DNA from: Saprospiraceae bacterium
Lineage (GTDB): Bacteria; Bacteroidota; Bacteroidia; Chitinophagales; Saprospiraceae
Assembly: GCA_020628855.1 (NCBI GenBank)
Contig: JAHDEL010000010.1
Location: 1 to 57,071 of the forward strand
DNA length: 57,071 nucleotides
Direction: 5' to 3'
Shown: positions 25,767 to 35,256 of the stretch, in pieces
How positions within the stretch are numbered: the stretch's first letter is position 1
How the letters are laid out: each line of letters begins with the position of its first letter
Notes under the pieces: model-generated
What the model saw: the letters and a program-made list of their open reading frames with translations, nothing else
Database searches by the model: none
What the model was told of the DNA's origin: nothing
Translations under genes and position numbers: made by a program

Positions 25767-26285
25767 CTAAGCCTTCTCCAAAAGTAGATCGGAATAAGAC
25801 ATTTCAATTAGCTGCTCTTCGGAAATGCCAAAATAGTTTTGATAAAAATGTGTAGACTTAGAGAGCTCCTCAATGGTATGACTACCTTCCTTTCCAATGG
25901 ATTCTACTTCAATGAATTCACCCAATCCACTGACTTGATCGAAATGGAATTTGACATTGTCAATAAAGTAGATTTTCCTAGTTTTTTTGACAACTACCAA
26001 TGTTTCGAACAAGGTGGAGAGAATTGCATGTAAGGCAGGATTAGGATCGAATTTGTATAAGATAACTTTGGAAAGCTTGGCAGTGGGGCTATTAGGCCGA
26101 TTGTAGAATATTAAAGAATTTTCAATATTCCCTTCTCTTAGTTTTAGTCTTCCTTTTAGCTGGACAAAATATGTATCTACTTGGTGGTCCACTCCTTTGT
26201 ATTCCGGATTGAGTTCTAGCAGTTTCTCTTCATAGCTTTTGTAAGTGTCAACCTTAGCCTTAAATTCAAAATTGTCAATTTGCAT
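25767..26285 (-). CDS. CYTH domain protein (class IV adenylate cyclase-like)
   Basis: 172 residues from the ATG at 26285 (MQIDNFEFKAKVDTYKSYEEKL); the frame continues ten codons upstream but the family starts here. It has the CYTH tunnel layout with alternating charged residues: EFKAKV at the N-terminus, QVDTYFVQLKGRLKLREG, then VVVKKTRKIYFIDNVKFHFDQVSGLGEFIEVE. CYTH enzymes bind triphosphate substrates with a metal ion; members are adenylate cyclases, thiamine triphosphatases or tripolyphosphatases. This subgroup is usually labelled class IV adenylate cyclase, but its substrate cannot be assigned. Convergent with the permease gene (1 bp apart) and divergent from the exonuclease gene. Confidence 0.82.
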   Translation of the reverse strand: MQIDNFEFKAKVDTYKSYEEKLLELNPEYKGVDHQVDTYFVQLKGRLKLREGNIENSLIFYNRPNSPTAKLSKVILYKFDPNPALHAILSTLFETLVVVKKTRKIYFIDNVKFHFDQVSGLGEFIEVESIGKEGSHTIEELSKSTHFYQNYFGISEEQLIEMSYSDLLLEKA

Positions 26286-26332
26286 TGTATGCGAAGGTAA
26301 ATTGATATGATACATTTTCGTAATATTGTGCT

Positions 26333-26872
26333 GTGAAATACATTATCTATGATCTGGAAGCTACATGCTGGAGAGGAAGACCTCCTGGTGGGGTAAATGA
26401 AATCATAGAAATAGGTGCCGTCGCGGTGAATCGATTTGGCGAACTTCTTGGCTCTTTTGAAGCATTTATCAAGCCTACTATAAATCCAATATTATCAGGA
26501 TTCTGTAAAGAGTTGACCAGCATTAGTCAGAAGCAAATAGATAGAGCTAAACATTATCCAATTGTTATTGAGCAATTTAAGGATTGGATTGATATCGATG
26601 AGGATTATATGTTATGTTCTTGGGGGAAGTTTGATAAACAGATTATCATTAAGAATTGCAATGTCCACAAGCTAGATTATGATTGGGTAAGTTCCTATCT
26701 AAATGTCAAAGACGCTTATCATGAAAATAGAGGGATAACACCGCACAGAGGACTGAAGGCAACCGTGAAGAAAGAAGGATTTGAGTTTACCGGAGTCCAT
26801 CACAGGGCAATATCGGATGCAGAGAATCTTGCTAAAATATTTGTTAAATATATAGATGAGTGGGAGCAATAG
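26333..26872 (+). CDS. DEDDh 3'-5' exonuclease, ERI-1/KapD-like
   Basis: 179 residues, GTG start at 26333. The exonuclease motifs are complete: ExoI IYDLEATCW (first Asp and Glu), ExoII in LCSWGKFDKQII, and ExoIII HHRAISDAENLAKIF with the catalytic His and Asp of the DEDDh class. The DLEATCW form is typical of the ERI-1-like RNase subgroup, so single-stranded RNA ends or structured RNA tails are likely substrates, though short DNA is possible. Cytoplasmic. The gene stands alone, with about 90 bp to the next one. Confidence 0.88.
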   Translation: MKYIIYDLEATCWRGRPPGGVNEIIEIGAVAVNRFGELLGSFEAFIKPTINPILSGFCKELTSISQKQIDRAKHYPIVIEQFKDWIDIDEDYMLCSWGKFDKQIIIKNCNVHKLDYDWVSSYLNVKDAYHENRGITPHRGLKATVKKEGFEFTGVHHRAISDAENLAKIFVKYIDEWEQ

Positions 26873-26961
26873 TCTCCTTTATCTGTTATCATTCATGGTT
26901 AGTCTGATAAACCAAAATCGACTACAATTCTTTATTACATTTATACTATAAATAGATACCT

Positions 26962-27663
26962 ATGAAACAGACTATTGTACTGATGGCTACATTGTTATTT
27001 TCTCTTCAAATGATCGGACAATCTTCATTAGATAGTGGATTGATCAAAATGGAAATAACTGATGTCTCCAGTGAAGACGAAATGGTTGCAGCTCAACTTG
27101 ATATGATGAAAGGGACCTACACAATCTATGCATTTACTCCTTCACGAACTTATAGTAAGTCAGATATGATGGGCGGGATGATCCAGATGACCAGTGTTAC
27201 TGATATCCAGAGCCAATCAACAGATATGTACATGGATATGATGGGCAATAAAATGTTAATTCCAAGCACAAAAGAGCAACGAGATGCAATGACTAATGGT
27301 CAATCACCAAGTTGGGACATCACCTATGACAAATCTGATACAAAAGAAATTGTAGGATATAATTGCTATAAGGCTAATGTAGTGATGAAAGACCAACCTT
27401 CTACGGCCTTTGAAGTCTATGTGACAGAAGAGATAAATGCGAGCAATGAAATGATTCAAGGCATGGAGGCAATGAATCTTCAGGGTTTTCCGCTAGAATA
27501 TTCAATGAATCTCCCTCAAATGACATTTAAATATACTGCAACTGAGGTGTTAGATAAGGTTGATGAGTCCCTCTTTGAAATTGATAAATCTCAATATAAA
27601 GAAATGACTTATGAAGACTTCATGAAGCAAATGGGCGGCATGGCAGGAGGTCTGGGATTTTAA
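26962..27663 (+). CDS. Exported DUF4412-like protein
   Basis: 233 residues with a signal peptide (MKQTIVLMATLLFSLQMIGQ). The mature protein is Met-rich (runs such as MMGGMIQM and MYMDMMGNKM) and ends with YKEMTYEDFMKQMGGMAGG, the pattern seen at the end of DUF4412 proteins of the phylum; the middle (KEIVGYNCYKANV) also fits. Function unknown; the protein should be periplasmic. A strong terminator follows 23 bp after the stop. The Met-rich character might suggest metal binding, but that is a guess. Confidence 0.6.
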   Translation: MKQTIVLMATLLFSLQMIGQSSLDSGLIKMEITDVSSEDEMVAAQLDMMKGTYTIYAFTPSRTYSKSDMMGGMIQMTSVTDIQSQSTDMYMDMMGNKMLIPSTKEQRDAMTNGQSPSWDITYDKSDTKEIVGYNCYKANVVMKDQPSTAFEVYVTEEINASNEMIQGMEAMNLQGFPLEYSMNLPQMTFKYTATEVLDKVDESLFEIDKSQYKEMTYEDFMKQMGGMAGGLGF

Positions 27664-27685
27664 GAGAAGCTAGAAAATTAAATTC

Positions 27686-27720
27686 AGTCCAAATTCATTC
27701 TAGCAACTTTGGACTTTTTT
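27686..27720 (+). terminator. Rho-independent terminator after the DUF4412-like gene
   Basis: An 8-bp stem AGTCCAAA / TTTGGACT (27686-27693 with 27708-27715) with a 14-nt loop, followed by T-run 27715-27720. It separates the DUF4412-like gene from the SAM riboswitch unit. Confidence 0.75.
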
Positions 27721-27738
27721 ACTGATATTTGTATCATT

Positions 27739-27863
27739 ATCAAGAAAGGTGGAGGGAACAGGCCCGATGAAACCTTAGCAACCAGTCCTCAAACATTGGT
27801 GCTAATGCCTGCCCGATTAGGGAACGATGACTAAAAATTCATCCACTTGAGTACTTTCTTGAT
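27739..27863 (+). promoter_or_regulatory. SAM-I (S-box) riboswitch controlling metH-metF
   Basis: The conserved S-box core is present: AGGTGGAGGGA, GGCCCGATGAAACC, TAGCAACC, GGTGCTAAT and GGAACGATG. The closing P1 helix is ten perfect pairs, ATCAAGAAAG (27739-27748) with CTTTCTTGAT (27854-27863). It binds S-adenosylmethionine in the mRNA leader. The metH ATG follows only 22 nt after P1, and no terminator stem or T-run lies between, so control is probably at translation initiation or by an alternative pairing not obvious by eye. It fits methionine-cycle genes downstream. Confidence 0.93.
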
Positions 27864-27885
27864 AGCAGTTAATTTGATGTAAGCT

Positions 27886-30800
27886 ATGCAAGATATTCGT
27901 GAACGTTTAGAGAATACTATTTTAGTCTTAGATGGTGGAATGGGTACCATGATCCAAAGACATAAGCTCCAAGAAGAGGATTATAGGGGAGAGAGGTTCG
28001 CTGATTATGAACATGATCTGAAAGGTAATAATGATCTGTTGAGCATTACACAACCTGATATTATTAGATCTATTCATGAAGCCTATCTTGAAGCGGGATC
28101 TGATATCATTGAGACAAACACATTTAATTGTACAAGCATCTCCATGGCAGATTATCATATGGAGGACTTGGTTTATGAATTGAATGTTGCTGGGGCAAAG
28201 CTTGCGAAGGAAGCATGTCAGAAATTTACAGCGCTAAATCCAAATAAGCCACGTTATGTTGCTGGCTCAATAGGACCTACTAATAAAACTTTATCAATAT
28301 CGCCTGATGTTAATAATCCAGGATACAGAGCGTTAGATTTTGATGCCTTAGCAAGTAGTTATGAAGAGCAGATTCGTGGGCTCATTGAAGGAGGTGCAGA
28401 TTTGCTTTTGGTTGAAACTGTGTTTGATACTCTCAATGCTAAGGCAGCATTATTCGCTATTAGACAAGTCTTTGATGATTTAGGTCTTACATTACCTGTG
28501 ATGGTCTCCGGCACAATTACAGATGCAAGTGGAAGAACATTATCTGGTCAAACTGTTGATGCATTCTTAACAAGCCTTGAGCATTTTCCATTATTGAGTA
28601 TTGGATTAAATTGTGCGCTTGGAGCTGACCAACTCTATCAGTACGCTAAGACCTTATCTAAATCAGCACCATTTTATACTTCTGCCCACCCAAATGCTGG
28701 TTTGCCAAATGCGTTTGGAGAATACGACGAAACCCCAGAAGCTATGGGTCTAGTCATTGAAGATTTTTTAAAAGACAAACTGGTAAATATCATAGGAGGG
28801 TGCTGTGGAACTACACCTGAGCACATTGGGGTAATTGCTGATTTGGCTGAAAAGTACTCTCCGAGACTTCCAGCACAAAGAGAGCCAAGACTACGATTAA
28901 GTGGTTTGGAAGTCATGGAGTTGAGACCAGAAACCAATCTGGTAAATGTTGGTGAGCGGACCAATGTTGCAGGGTCAAGAAAATTCCTAAGATTGATTAA
29001 AGACGGTGCTTTTGAAGAGGCTATTAGTATTGCCGTCGACCAAGTCGAAGGAGGTGCTCAAATTCTAGATGTTAACATGGATGATGGCTTGATAGATGGC
29101 GTGGCATCTATGACCAATTATCTGAAGCTATTAGCGTCCGAACCCGATATAACCAAGATCCCATTTATGATCGATTCATCAAAATGGGAAATCATTGAAG
29201 AGGCGCTCAAATGCGTTCAAGGCAAGGCGGTTGTTAACTCGATTAGCCTAAAAGAAGGGGAAGAAGAGTTTTTAGAGCATGCAAAGAAGATAAGAAACTA
29301 CGGTGCAGCTGTAATTGTCATGGCATTTGATGAAACAGGACAAGCCGATAGTTTAGAGAGAAGGATTGAAATCTGTAAGCGGAGTTATAATCTCCTAGTG
29401 AATACAATCAATTTTCCTCCTCAAGATATCATCTTCGACCCTAATATATTTCCAGTAGCAACTGGTATGCAAGAACATAGAAGAAATGCACTCGATTTCT
29501 TTGAAGCAACCCAGTGGATAAAAGAAAACCTCCCTCATGCCAAAGTCAGCGGAGGTGTCAGTAATGTCTCCTTTTCATTTCGAGGTAACAATAAAGTGAG
29601 AGAAGCTATGCATTCTGCATTTCTTTATCACGGCGTGAAGTATGGGATGGACATGGCTATAGTCAATCCAGGACAGCTTGAAGTGTATGATGATATTGAC
29701 AAGACATTGCTCAAGCATATAGAAGCTGTCTTATTCAACACACATGCAGAAGCGGAAAGTGAGCTACTAGATTTTGCATTGAATGTAACTCAGGACAAAA
29801 AAGCGGACAAAGCTGCAGAAGAATGGAGACAATTACCGGTTAAGGAAAGACTAGAGTATGCCTTGGTCAAAGGTATTAATGCACATATTATAGAAGATAC
29901 AGAAGAGGCAAGACTACTTGTTGAAAGACCTCTTGAAGTGATTGAAGGACCACTCATGGATGGGATGAATACTGTTGGTGATCTTTTTGGTAGTGGGAAG
30001 ATGTTCTTGCCTCAGGTAGTGAAGAGTGCGAGAGTGATGAAGCAAGCTGTAGCACATTTGACACCTTTCATGGAGGCAGAAAAAGATAAAGCCTCTTCGC
30101 AAGGCAAGGTGCTGCTTGCTACTGTGAAAGGAGATGTACATGATATTGGGAAAAATATTGTTGGTGTTGTTCTAGCATGCAATAATTATCAAGTGGTAGA
30201 TTTAGGTGTGATGGTGCCAAGCCATGAGATTCTTGCAAAGGCAAAAGAACATAATGTAGATGTGATTGGTCTCAGTGGATTGATTACACCAAGTTTAGAT
30301 GAGATGGTCACTGTTGCGAAGGAGATGGAAAAGCAAAACTTCAATATTCCATTATTGATTGGTGGAGCGACAACATCCAAAATTCATACTGCAGTCAAAA
30401 TTGACGAGCAATTTTCTGGTCCTGTCATCCATGTATTAGACGCTTCCAAGAGTGTGACTACAGTTTCAGCGTTATTAGGAAAAGGGGCAAAGACCTACAC
30501 TGATAAACTTGCCGATGATTATACAGATATCAGAGCTAATTTTCTCAGTCGTACAACTACAAAATCCTACCTACCAATCAATGAAGCACACGCTAATAGA
30601 TTGCAAATAGATTGGTCACAATCAAAGTTTGTCGAGCCTAGCTACATTGGTTCAAGAGAAGTGAATGATCTGTCGATAAATACTATTAGAGATTATATTG
30701 ATTGGACACCATTCTATTCAACTTGGATGCTTAAAGGAAGGCACCCTAAGATTTTTGAAAATGAGACAGTTGGAGAAGAAGCTCGTAAGCTATACAATGA

Positions 30801-31536
30801 TGCTCAAGCTATGTTAGATAGATTGGAAGAATCTAATGTGCTCTCTATTAAAGCCAAAGTAGGTTTCTTCCCGGCAGCATCTTCGGAAGATAAAATTGTT
30901 TTATTTAAGGATGAGTCAAGAACTGAAACACTGGGCATAATACCGTGCCTGAGACAGCAAGGGAAGAAAGGAGAAGGGGTCCCAAATATCTCACTAGCTG
31001 ATTTTGTAGCTCCTGAAGACCATAAAGACTATGTCGGGTGCTTTGCCGTTACTGCCGGACTCGGTATAGAGCCTTTGCTCAAAGAATTTGAAGCCAATCA
31101 CGATGACTACAATAGTATTATGCTAAAGGCAGTCGCTGATCGTCTTGCTGAGGCTACTGCTGAGTATATCCATAAACTTGTCAGAGTTGATTTATGGGGA
31201 TATGTAGATACAGAGCAGTTAGATAATACTCAATTGATCAAAGAACAATACCAAGGTATTAGGCCTGCTTTTGGCTATCCTGCATGTCCTGCGCATTCAG
31301 AGAAGCAGTTATTATTCGACATCTTGAGAGCCGAAGAAATAGGAATGTCTTTGACTTCTTCCTATGCAATGTATCCTGCATCATCTGTGAGTGGTTTGTA
31401 TTTCAGCCATCCAGAAAGTAAGTATTTTGCTGTAAACAAAATAAGTAAAGATCAAGTAGCTGCATATGCAGCATTAAAATCAATACCTATAGAAGAAGCA
31501 GAGTCTAGCCTGCAAAATAATCTCAATTACCAATAA
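27886..31536 (+). CDS. metH: Cobalamin-dependent methionine synthase
   Basis: 1216 residues, full length, with all four modules. The homocysteine domain (about 1-325) has [11 protein letters not shown]-like [11 protein letters not shown] and the zinc Cys in GLNCALGAD and [10 protein letters not shown]. The pterin domain (about 350-620) has [15 protein letters not shown]. The B12 cap and binding domain (about 650-880) has [14 protein letters not shown], where His binds cobalt, and [14 protein letters not shown]. The C-terminal SAM-dependent reactivation domain (about 900-1216) has [10 protein letters not shown]. It methylates homocysteine using methyl-tetrahydrofolate. It is under the SAM-I riboswitch and is followed 13 bp later by metF, which makes its methyl donor. 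Confidence 0.97.
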   Translation: MQDIRERLENTILVLDGGMGTMIQRHKLQEEDYRGERFADYEHDLKGNNDLLSITQPDIIRSIHEAYLEAGSDIIETNTFNCTSISMADYHMEDLVYELNVAGAKLAKEACQKFTALNPNKPRYVAGSIGPTNKTLSISPDVNNPGYRALDFDALASSYEEQIRGLIEGGADLLLVETVFDTLNAKAALFAIRQVFDDLGLTLPVMVSGTITDASGRTLSGQTVDAFLTSLEHFPLLSIGLNCALGADQLYQYAKTLSKSAPFYTSAHPNAGLPNAFGEYDETPEAMGLVIEDFLKDKLVNIIGGCCGTTPEHIGVIADLAEKYSPRLPAQREPRLRLSGLEVMELRPETNLVNVGERTNVAGSRKFLRLIKDGAFEEAISIAVDQVEGGAQILDVNMDDGLIDGVASMTNYLKLLASEPDITKIPFMIDSSKWEIIEEALKCVQGKAVVNSISLKEGEEEFLEHAKKIRNYGAAVIVMAFDETGQADSLERRIEICKRSYNLLVNTINFPPQDIIFDPNIFPVATGMQEHRRNALDFFEATQWIKENLPHAKVSGGVSNVSFSFRGNNKVREAMHSAFLYHGVKYGMDMAIVNPGQLEVYDDIDKTLLKHIEAVLFNTHAEAESELLDFALNVTQDKKADKAAEEWRQLPVKERLEYALVKGINAHIIEDTEEARLLVERPLEVIEGPLMDGMNTVGDLFGSGKMFLPQVVKSARVMKQAVAHLTPFMEAEKDKASSQGKVLLATVKGDVHDIGKNIVGVVLACNNYQVVDLGVMVPSHEILAKAKEHNVDVIGLSGLITPSLDEMVTVAKEMEKQNFNIPLLIGGATTSKIHTAVKIDEQFSGPVIHVLDASKSVTTVSALLGKGAKTYTDKLADDYTDIRANFLSRTTTKSYLPINEAHANRLQIDWSQSKFVEPSYIGSREVNDLSINTIRDYIDWTPFYSTWMLKGRHPKIFENETVGEEARKLYNDAQAMLDRLEESNVLSIKAKVGFFPAASSEDKIVLFKDESRTETLGIIPCLRQQGKKGEGVPNISLADFVAPEDHKDYVGCFAVTAGLGIEPLLKEFEANHDDYNSIMLKAVADRLAEATAEYIHKLVRVDLWGYVDTEQLDNTQLIKEQYQGIRPAFGYPACPAHSEKQLLFDILRAEEIGMSLTSSYAMYPASSVSGLYFSHPESKYFAVNKISKDQVAAYAALKSIPIEEAESSLQNNLNYQ

Positions 31537-31549
31537 TTAAGAAAGTGAT

Positions 31550-32503
31550 ATGAAGTTGACAGAACACCTTAATCGATCGAAAGACACGTTGTTTTCTATG
31601 GAGATATTACCTCCGCTCAAAGGACAAGGCGTATCAAGTATCTATGAAACTATAGATCAACTTAAGGAATTTAATCCTGCATTTATTGATGTTACCTATC
31701 ATAGAGAAGAATACATCTTCAAAAAGCATCCCAATGGATTACTAGAGCGGAAGAGTACGAAGAAAAGACCAGGCACTGTAGGTATCTGTGCAGCGATTAA
31801 GTATAAATATGATATAGAAGCGATACCGCATCTCATTTGTGGAGGATTCACGAAAGAAGAAACCGAAAATGCATTAATTGACTTGCACTTTCTTGGTATA
31901 GATAATGTCTTAGCATTGAGAGGCGATCCGATAAAAACGGAGCGTTCATTTGTGCCAGAGCCAGATGGTCATGCTTATAGTACTGACCTGATTAAGCAGA
32001 TTACCGATATGAATCAAGGGATTTATCTGGATGAAGAACTTTCGAATCCGACACCCTCTGATTTTTGCATAGGTGTTGCAGGTTATCCAGAAAAGCATTT
32101 TGAGGCACCCAATATGAATTCGGATATCAAGTACTTGAAGAAGAAGATCGAGTTGGGAGCTGATTATATAGTGACCCAAATGTTTTTTAATAATAAGCAC
32201 TATTTCAACTTTGTAGATAGATGCAGAGCAGAGGGAATTACAGTGCCAATTATTCCAGGCTTAAAGACTATAACCAGTAGGAGTCAATTGAATGTTATTC
32301 CTCGGTTTTTTCATACAGAAATACCTGAAGAGCTTTCCGATGCGATTGAGAACTGTAGTTCCAAAGAAGGGGTTCAACAGGTTGGGATCGAGTGGGGTGT
32401 ACAGCAAGCTAAGGAGCTGATTGAATATGGCGCTCCATGCTTACACTATTATACAATGGGTAGGGCAAAGACTACTAAAAAGATACTTGAGCAAGTATTC
32501 TAA
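31550..32503 (+). CDS. metF: Methylenetetrahydrofolate reductase
   Basis: 317 residues, the bacterial MetF length. It reduces 5,10-methylene-THF to 5-methyl-THF with NAD(P)H and FAD. Visible features: FSMEILPPLKGQG with the catalytic Glu, FIDVTYHRE, NVLALRGDPI, GVAGYPEKH and ADYIVTQMFFNN, then PIIPGLKTITSRSQL. It lies 13 bp after metH, so both are read from the same SAM-controlled transcript and work in successive steps. Cytoplasmic. Its stop is 1 bp from the end of the convergent TPR gene. Confidence 0.97.
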   Translation: MKLTEHLNRSKDTLFSMEILPPLKGQGVSSIYETIDQLKEFNPAFIDVTYHREEYIFKKHPNGLLERKSTKKRPGTVGICAAIKYKYDIEAIPHLICGGFTKEETENALIDLHFLGIDNVLALRGDPIKTERSFVPEPDGHAYSTDLIKQITDMNQGIYLDEELSNPTPSDFCIGVAGYPEKHFEAPNMNSDIKYLKKKIELGADYIVTQMFFNNKHYFNFVDRCRAEGITVPIIPGLKTITSRSQLNVIPRFFHTEIPEELSDAIENCSSKEGVQQVGIEWGVQQAKELIEYGAPCLHYYTMGRAKTTKKILEQVF

Positions 32504-32504
32504 T

Positions 32505-34439
32505 CTAAATACTTACTTTTCTTGAATCAAGAAGCTTTAAGAACTCAGGATTATCCCAAAGTGACCTGAGGTACCAGTCATTGGCGAAAAATTTCCAGTG
32601 AAACTCTCTGCCTTCATCAAGTGATTGTTGTAGGTATTTGTTAGCTTCAGACTGCTTGCCTAATAGACAATACATTCTTCCTAATTCATAAGATGTATAA
32701 CCATGGTCAAATGCGCTTCTCTCTGATTCTAACTTGTCGAAAATGGGTTTTGCTTCGTCCATCAATCCTTCTTGTATATAAGTACCAGCTATCCTAAATC
32801 GAGCAAATTTGTCTCCAGGATACAGTCGTTCAAGAGTTTGATAAAGTTCTCTTGCTTCCTTTGTTTCTCCAAGCAGTTCATATGCATGTCCTGCAATCTC
32901 TAATTGTATAGCACTAGAAGAATCTACCTTTTCTAATATAGAAGTCATTAATGCTATTAATTCAGTTTTGGCTTGTTCATTACTTGAATCGGAAAGTTTC
33001 GCAAGTAGCAAATTTGCAATGTCTAATTTCTTGAAAGGTTCACTTTGAAAAGACGCCTGTAATACTGATTGAGGAGACTCTTTTTCTTTAATAATGGCAT
33101 TGAACGAATTGATTTGTAAAAGCCTCGAATCAGGCTTTAAGGAAGAATTTTGCTTAAGTGTTAGCATCAATTCATCGTTATTGGTATTGTATTGAGCTAA
33201 GGCTAAATTGAATAATCTCGTTTTGCAATATTCACAATTATCAAAGTCCATGTCAGAGTCAGAAATGTAATTTGCTATCCGCAGACATTCTTTAGAGTCA
33301 TTAAGCTTATAGTTAGCAAAATTCATCAAACTGGTATTCATGAACAGATCTTGTTCGTCTCTTTCAAATTCCTTTAATAAGTATTTATATGCGGATTTAT
33401 AGTCACCACTTAATTCATATTTGAAGAAATTAAGTTTATCTTTTTGAGCATTGGTGAGTCTATGTCTTATTTTTTTCAAGGATTCTACGATGGAATCGCA
33501 TTCTTTCCAACGTCTTTTATTCCTTAGTAATCCTATGAGTACAAAATGAGGTTCATAAAAATTGGAATCAAGATGTATCGCTTGGTTAAGCAATTGGAAG
33601 ACTTGTTCATCGTTTTCTCGCCAAAGTGATTGTGCTTGAATATATTTTTTATAAGCATCAAATCGTGGTGGCGGAAATCTTTTGATCTTCTCTTTTGTGT
33701 ACCAATAACCAAGAATTTTTTCTTGAAGATCCTCAATGATCTGAATTGGTTGATCTACATTTCCAGAAAATCTCCCAAAAGCAAAAGTAATTTCACCACT
33801 TTCTGATTCTACTAAGTTAGCAGTCATATAGAGCGAATCATCTTGCAAAAAGTAACTACCCTCAATAAGTTGATTTGCTCCAAGAGTAGTCAAGTTCTCA
33901 GTAGTTTCAGTTTGGTAAAAACGTTTGATTGAATTTGTAGAAACCACCCTCACATCACCTTGCTGTATGAAACCTTCGGTTAACCAATGCGAAGCCATGG
34001 GTCCAATAATGTCCAGTTCTGTATTTCCAGTTTGATTATCAAAAAAGAGCACAGCTATCTTATCATTTGCAACCTGCAATTGCTCCTTTGTTTCTGGCTT
34101 GTTTTCTCTTGAAGCTATGAATAAAGAAGCTACTATAACTAAACTGGCGAATACATACTTTGGCCAAATCATTAAGTCAAGAGTAATGAGCCATTGAACC
34201 AACGCTTGATAAGAAGAACTTTTTCCAGTTAACTCAATATTATCAAGTTCTCTCTCTAATAAAAAGAAAGGAAACAGAAAGATGACTGAATAAAAACATC
34301 CAGTAATGATAAATTTTGGCAAATCAATGTAAGGCGTAATGGTAGCGAGGACCTGAATGAATATCCAAGACCCAGCAGCATATATTGAAGCAGCTTCTAG
34401 TGTCTTTTTAGATTTGAATCGATTGAAGAACTCTTTCAA
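32505..34439 (-). CDS. Membrane protein with TolB-like domain and TPR repeats
   Basis: About 644 residues from a TTG at 34439 (MKEFFNRFKSKKTLEAASIY); the frame also allows a TTG at 34496, only 9 bp from the divergent ATG, which is less likely. There are three membrane segments in the first 120 residues (ASIYAAGSWIFIQVLATI, IITGCFYSVIFLFPFFLL, KYVFASLVIVASLFIA). Next comes a TolB/FlgO-like beta domain (KIAVLFFDNQTGNTELDIIG, then VVSTNSIKRF), then TPR helices to the end (RLYPGDKFARFRIAGTY). The N-terminal plan matches proteins in which an adenylate cyclase or DNA-binding domain precedes this region, but no such output domain is present here. Probably a membrane-bound scaffold of a signalling system; role unknown. 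Confidence 0.75.
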   Translation of the reverse strand: MKEFFNRFKSKKTLEAASIYAAGSWIFIQVLATITPYIDLPKFIITGCFYSVIFLFPFFLLERELDNIELTGKSSSYQALVQWLITLDLMIWPKYVFASLVIVASLFIASRENKPETKEQLQVANDKIAVLFFDNQTGNTELDIIGPMASHWLTEGFIQQGDVRVVSTNSIKRFYQTETTENLTTLGANQLIEGSYFLQDDSLYMTANLVESESGEITFAFGRFSGNVDQPIQIIEDLQEKILGYWYTKEKIKRFPPPRFDAYKKYIQAQSLWRENDEQVFQLLNQAIHLDSNFYEPHFVLIGLLRNKRRWKECDSIVESLKKIRHRLTNAQKDKLNFFKYELSGDYKSAYKYLLKEFERDEQDLFMNTSLMNFANYKLNDSKECLRIANYISDSDMDFDNCEYCKTRLFNLALAQYNTNNDELMLTLKQNSSLKPDSRLLQINSFNAIIKEKESPQSVLQASFQSEPFKKLDIANLLLAKLSDSSNEQAKTELIALMTSILEKVDSSSAIQLEIAGHAYELLGETKEARELYQTLERLYPGDKFARFRIAGTYIQEGLMDEAKPIFDKLESERSAFDHGYTSYELGRMYCLLGKQSEANKYLQQSLDEGREFHWKFFANDWYLRSLWDNPEFLKLLDSRKVSI

Positions 34440-34505
34440 GACAGTGTTTTGATTAATACAAAATTGACGATTAATCTTTACTTTTAAAGAAAACAAATCA
34501 AAACA

Positions 34506-34892
34506 ATGAAAAATCTATTCACTTTCAGCCTATTATGTATGGCAATTTTGTGCATTTCATGTAAAACAACAAAACAAACATCTGTAGTCGAGGAAGAACC
34601 TGTCTTCGAAGACGCACCAGTCATTATGCAGTCAGAGGAGATTGTGTTGAGTACTCAAGCAGTCACGGCTTGGGTTTATTACACTATCGAGAATAATAAT
34701 GGAACTGATGTTTTTGTCGAACAAGAAGTGTTGGGTGATGGTGAGTTTGGAGAAGAAAACGGTACAGAGACTCTAAGAATTATCCAAGACGGTACAGGTA
34801 GAGTTATTAATTGTGTCAAGATGATGCATCCCAAACAACAAAAAGAAGTCTATGTAGAAATAGGAGGTGACACTCCTGAACGCCAACACTAA
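34506..34892 (+). CDS. Small lipoprotein of unknown function
   Basis: 128 residues. Signal peptide with lipobox CISC at residues 16-19, followed by KTTKQTS and a short acidic linker, then a compact beta-rich domain (VTAWVYYTIENNNGTDVFVEQEVLGDG) ending with EVYVEIGGD. I do not recognise the family. Its start is divergent from the TPR protein gene, and its end lies 11 bp from a hairpin that serves the tRNA on the other strand. Complete, with codon use like its neighbours. Confidence 0.75.
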   Translation: MKNLFTFSLLCMAILCISCKTTKQTSVVEEEPVFEDAPVIMQSEEIVLSTQAVTAWVYYTIENNNGTDVFVEQEVLGDGEFGEENGTETLRIIQDGTGRVINCVKMMHPKQQKEVYVEIGGDTPERQH

Positions 34893-34903
34893 ATAGACAA
34901 AAA

Positions 34904-34926
34904 AAGGGGATGAATATCATCCCCTT
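34904..34926 (-). terminator. Terminator of the tRNA-Arg transcript
   Basis: A perfect 10-bp stem AAGGGGATGA / TCATCCCCTT with a 3-nt loop. On the minus strand it comes just after the tRNA 3' end and is followed by a T-run (complement of A 34899-34905). Confidence 0.88.
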
Positions 34927-34928
34927 AG

Positions 34929-35002
34929 TGACTCCGTCAGGATTCGAACCTGAGACCTGCTGATTAGAAGTCAGCTGCTCTATCCAGCTGAGCTACGGAG
35001 CC
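34929..35002 (-). tRNA. tRNA-Arg (anticodon TCT)
   Basis: 74 nt read on the minus strand. Acceptor stem GGCTCCG / CGGAGTC with one G-T pair, D arm with AGCTCAGCTGGATAGAGC, anticodon stem-loop CTGACTTCTAATCAG (anticodon TCT, reads AGA/AGG), T arm with GGTTCGAATCC, discriminator A. The CCA end is not encoded. A terminator follows at once. The 5' part of this tRNA is repeated, identical over 24 bp, at 35286-35309, and the stop codon of the GIY-YIG gene lies inside it. Confidence 0.96.
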
Positions 35003-35237
35003 ATTTATCTTTTATCCACTGTTTGCCATATCCTGATTTGAGATATTTCTCTCTTTCTCTCGCTTCAGTTCTTGAGTCAAATGTTTCATAAAAGAACAAT
35101 GACCAAGGTCTGAAGCCCTTGGTGGATTTAGTTTTACCATTATTATGTTCTAAAATTCTTCGTTGAAGATTTTGAGTCATCCTCACATAGAATCTCCAAT
35201 TCTCATTACTCTTTAGAACATAAACAAAATGTGCCAC
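34980..35237 (-). CDS. Small GIY-YIG nuclease-like protein, overlapping tRNA-Arg
   Basis: 85 residues, a single GIY-YIG domain. The segments are FVYVLKSNENWRFYV, QNLQRRILEHNNG with the catalytic Arg, GFRPWSLFFYETFDSRTEAREREKYLKSG with the metal-binding Glu, and a C-terminal KQWIKDK. The Gly of the usual YVG-T segment is Arg here (FYVRMT), which may lower activity. The last eight codons, WLRSSAG and the stop, are supplied by the 5' end of tRNA-Arg (overlap 34980-35002). The gene lies between two identical tRNA 5' segments, with a hairpin upstream, so it looks like the cargo of a small mobile element. Likely a DNA nuclease that promotes its own insertion; target not known. Confidence 0.82.
   Translation of the reverse strand: MAHFVYVLKSNENWRFYVRMTQNLQRRILEHNNGKTKSTKGFRPWSLFFYETFDSRTEAREREKYLKSGYGKQWIKDKWLRSSAG
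34981..35004 (-). repeat. Direct repeat copy A: 5' end of the intact tRNA-Arg
   Basis: 24 bp identical to 35286-35309, covering the tRNA start and D arm (plus strand begins TATCCAGCTGAGC and ends GGAGCCAT). The copies lie 305 bp apart, start to start, and bracket the GIY-YIG gene. This copy belongs to the intact tRNA. Confidence 0.95.
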
Positions 35238-35256
35238 TACACAAATATAGCTGCTC

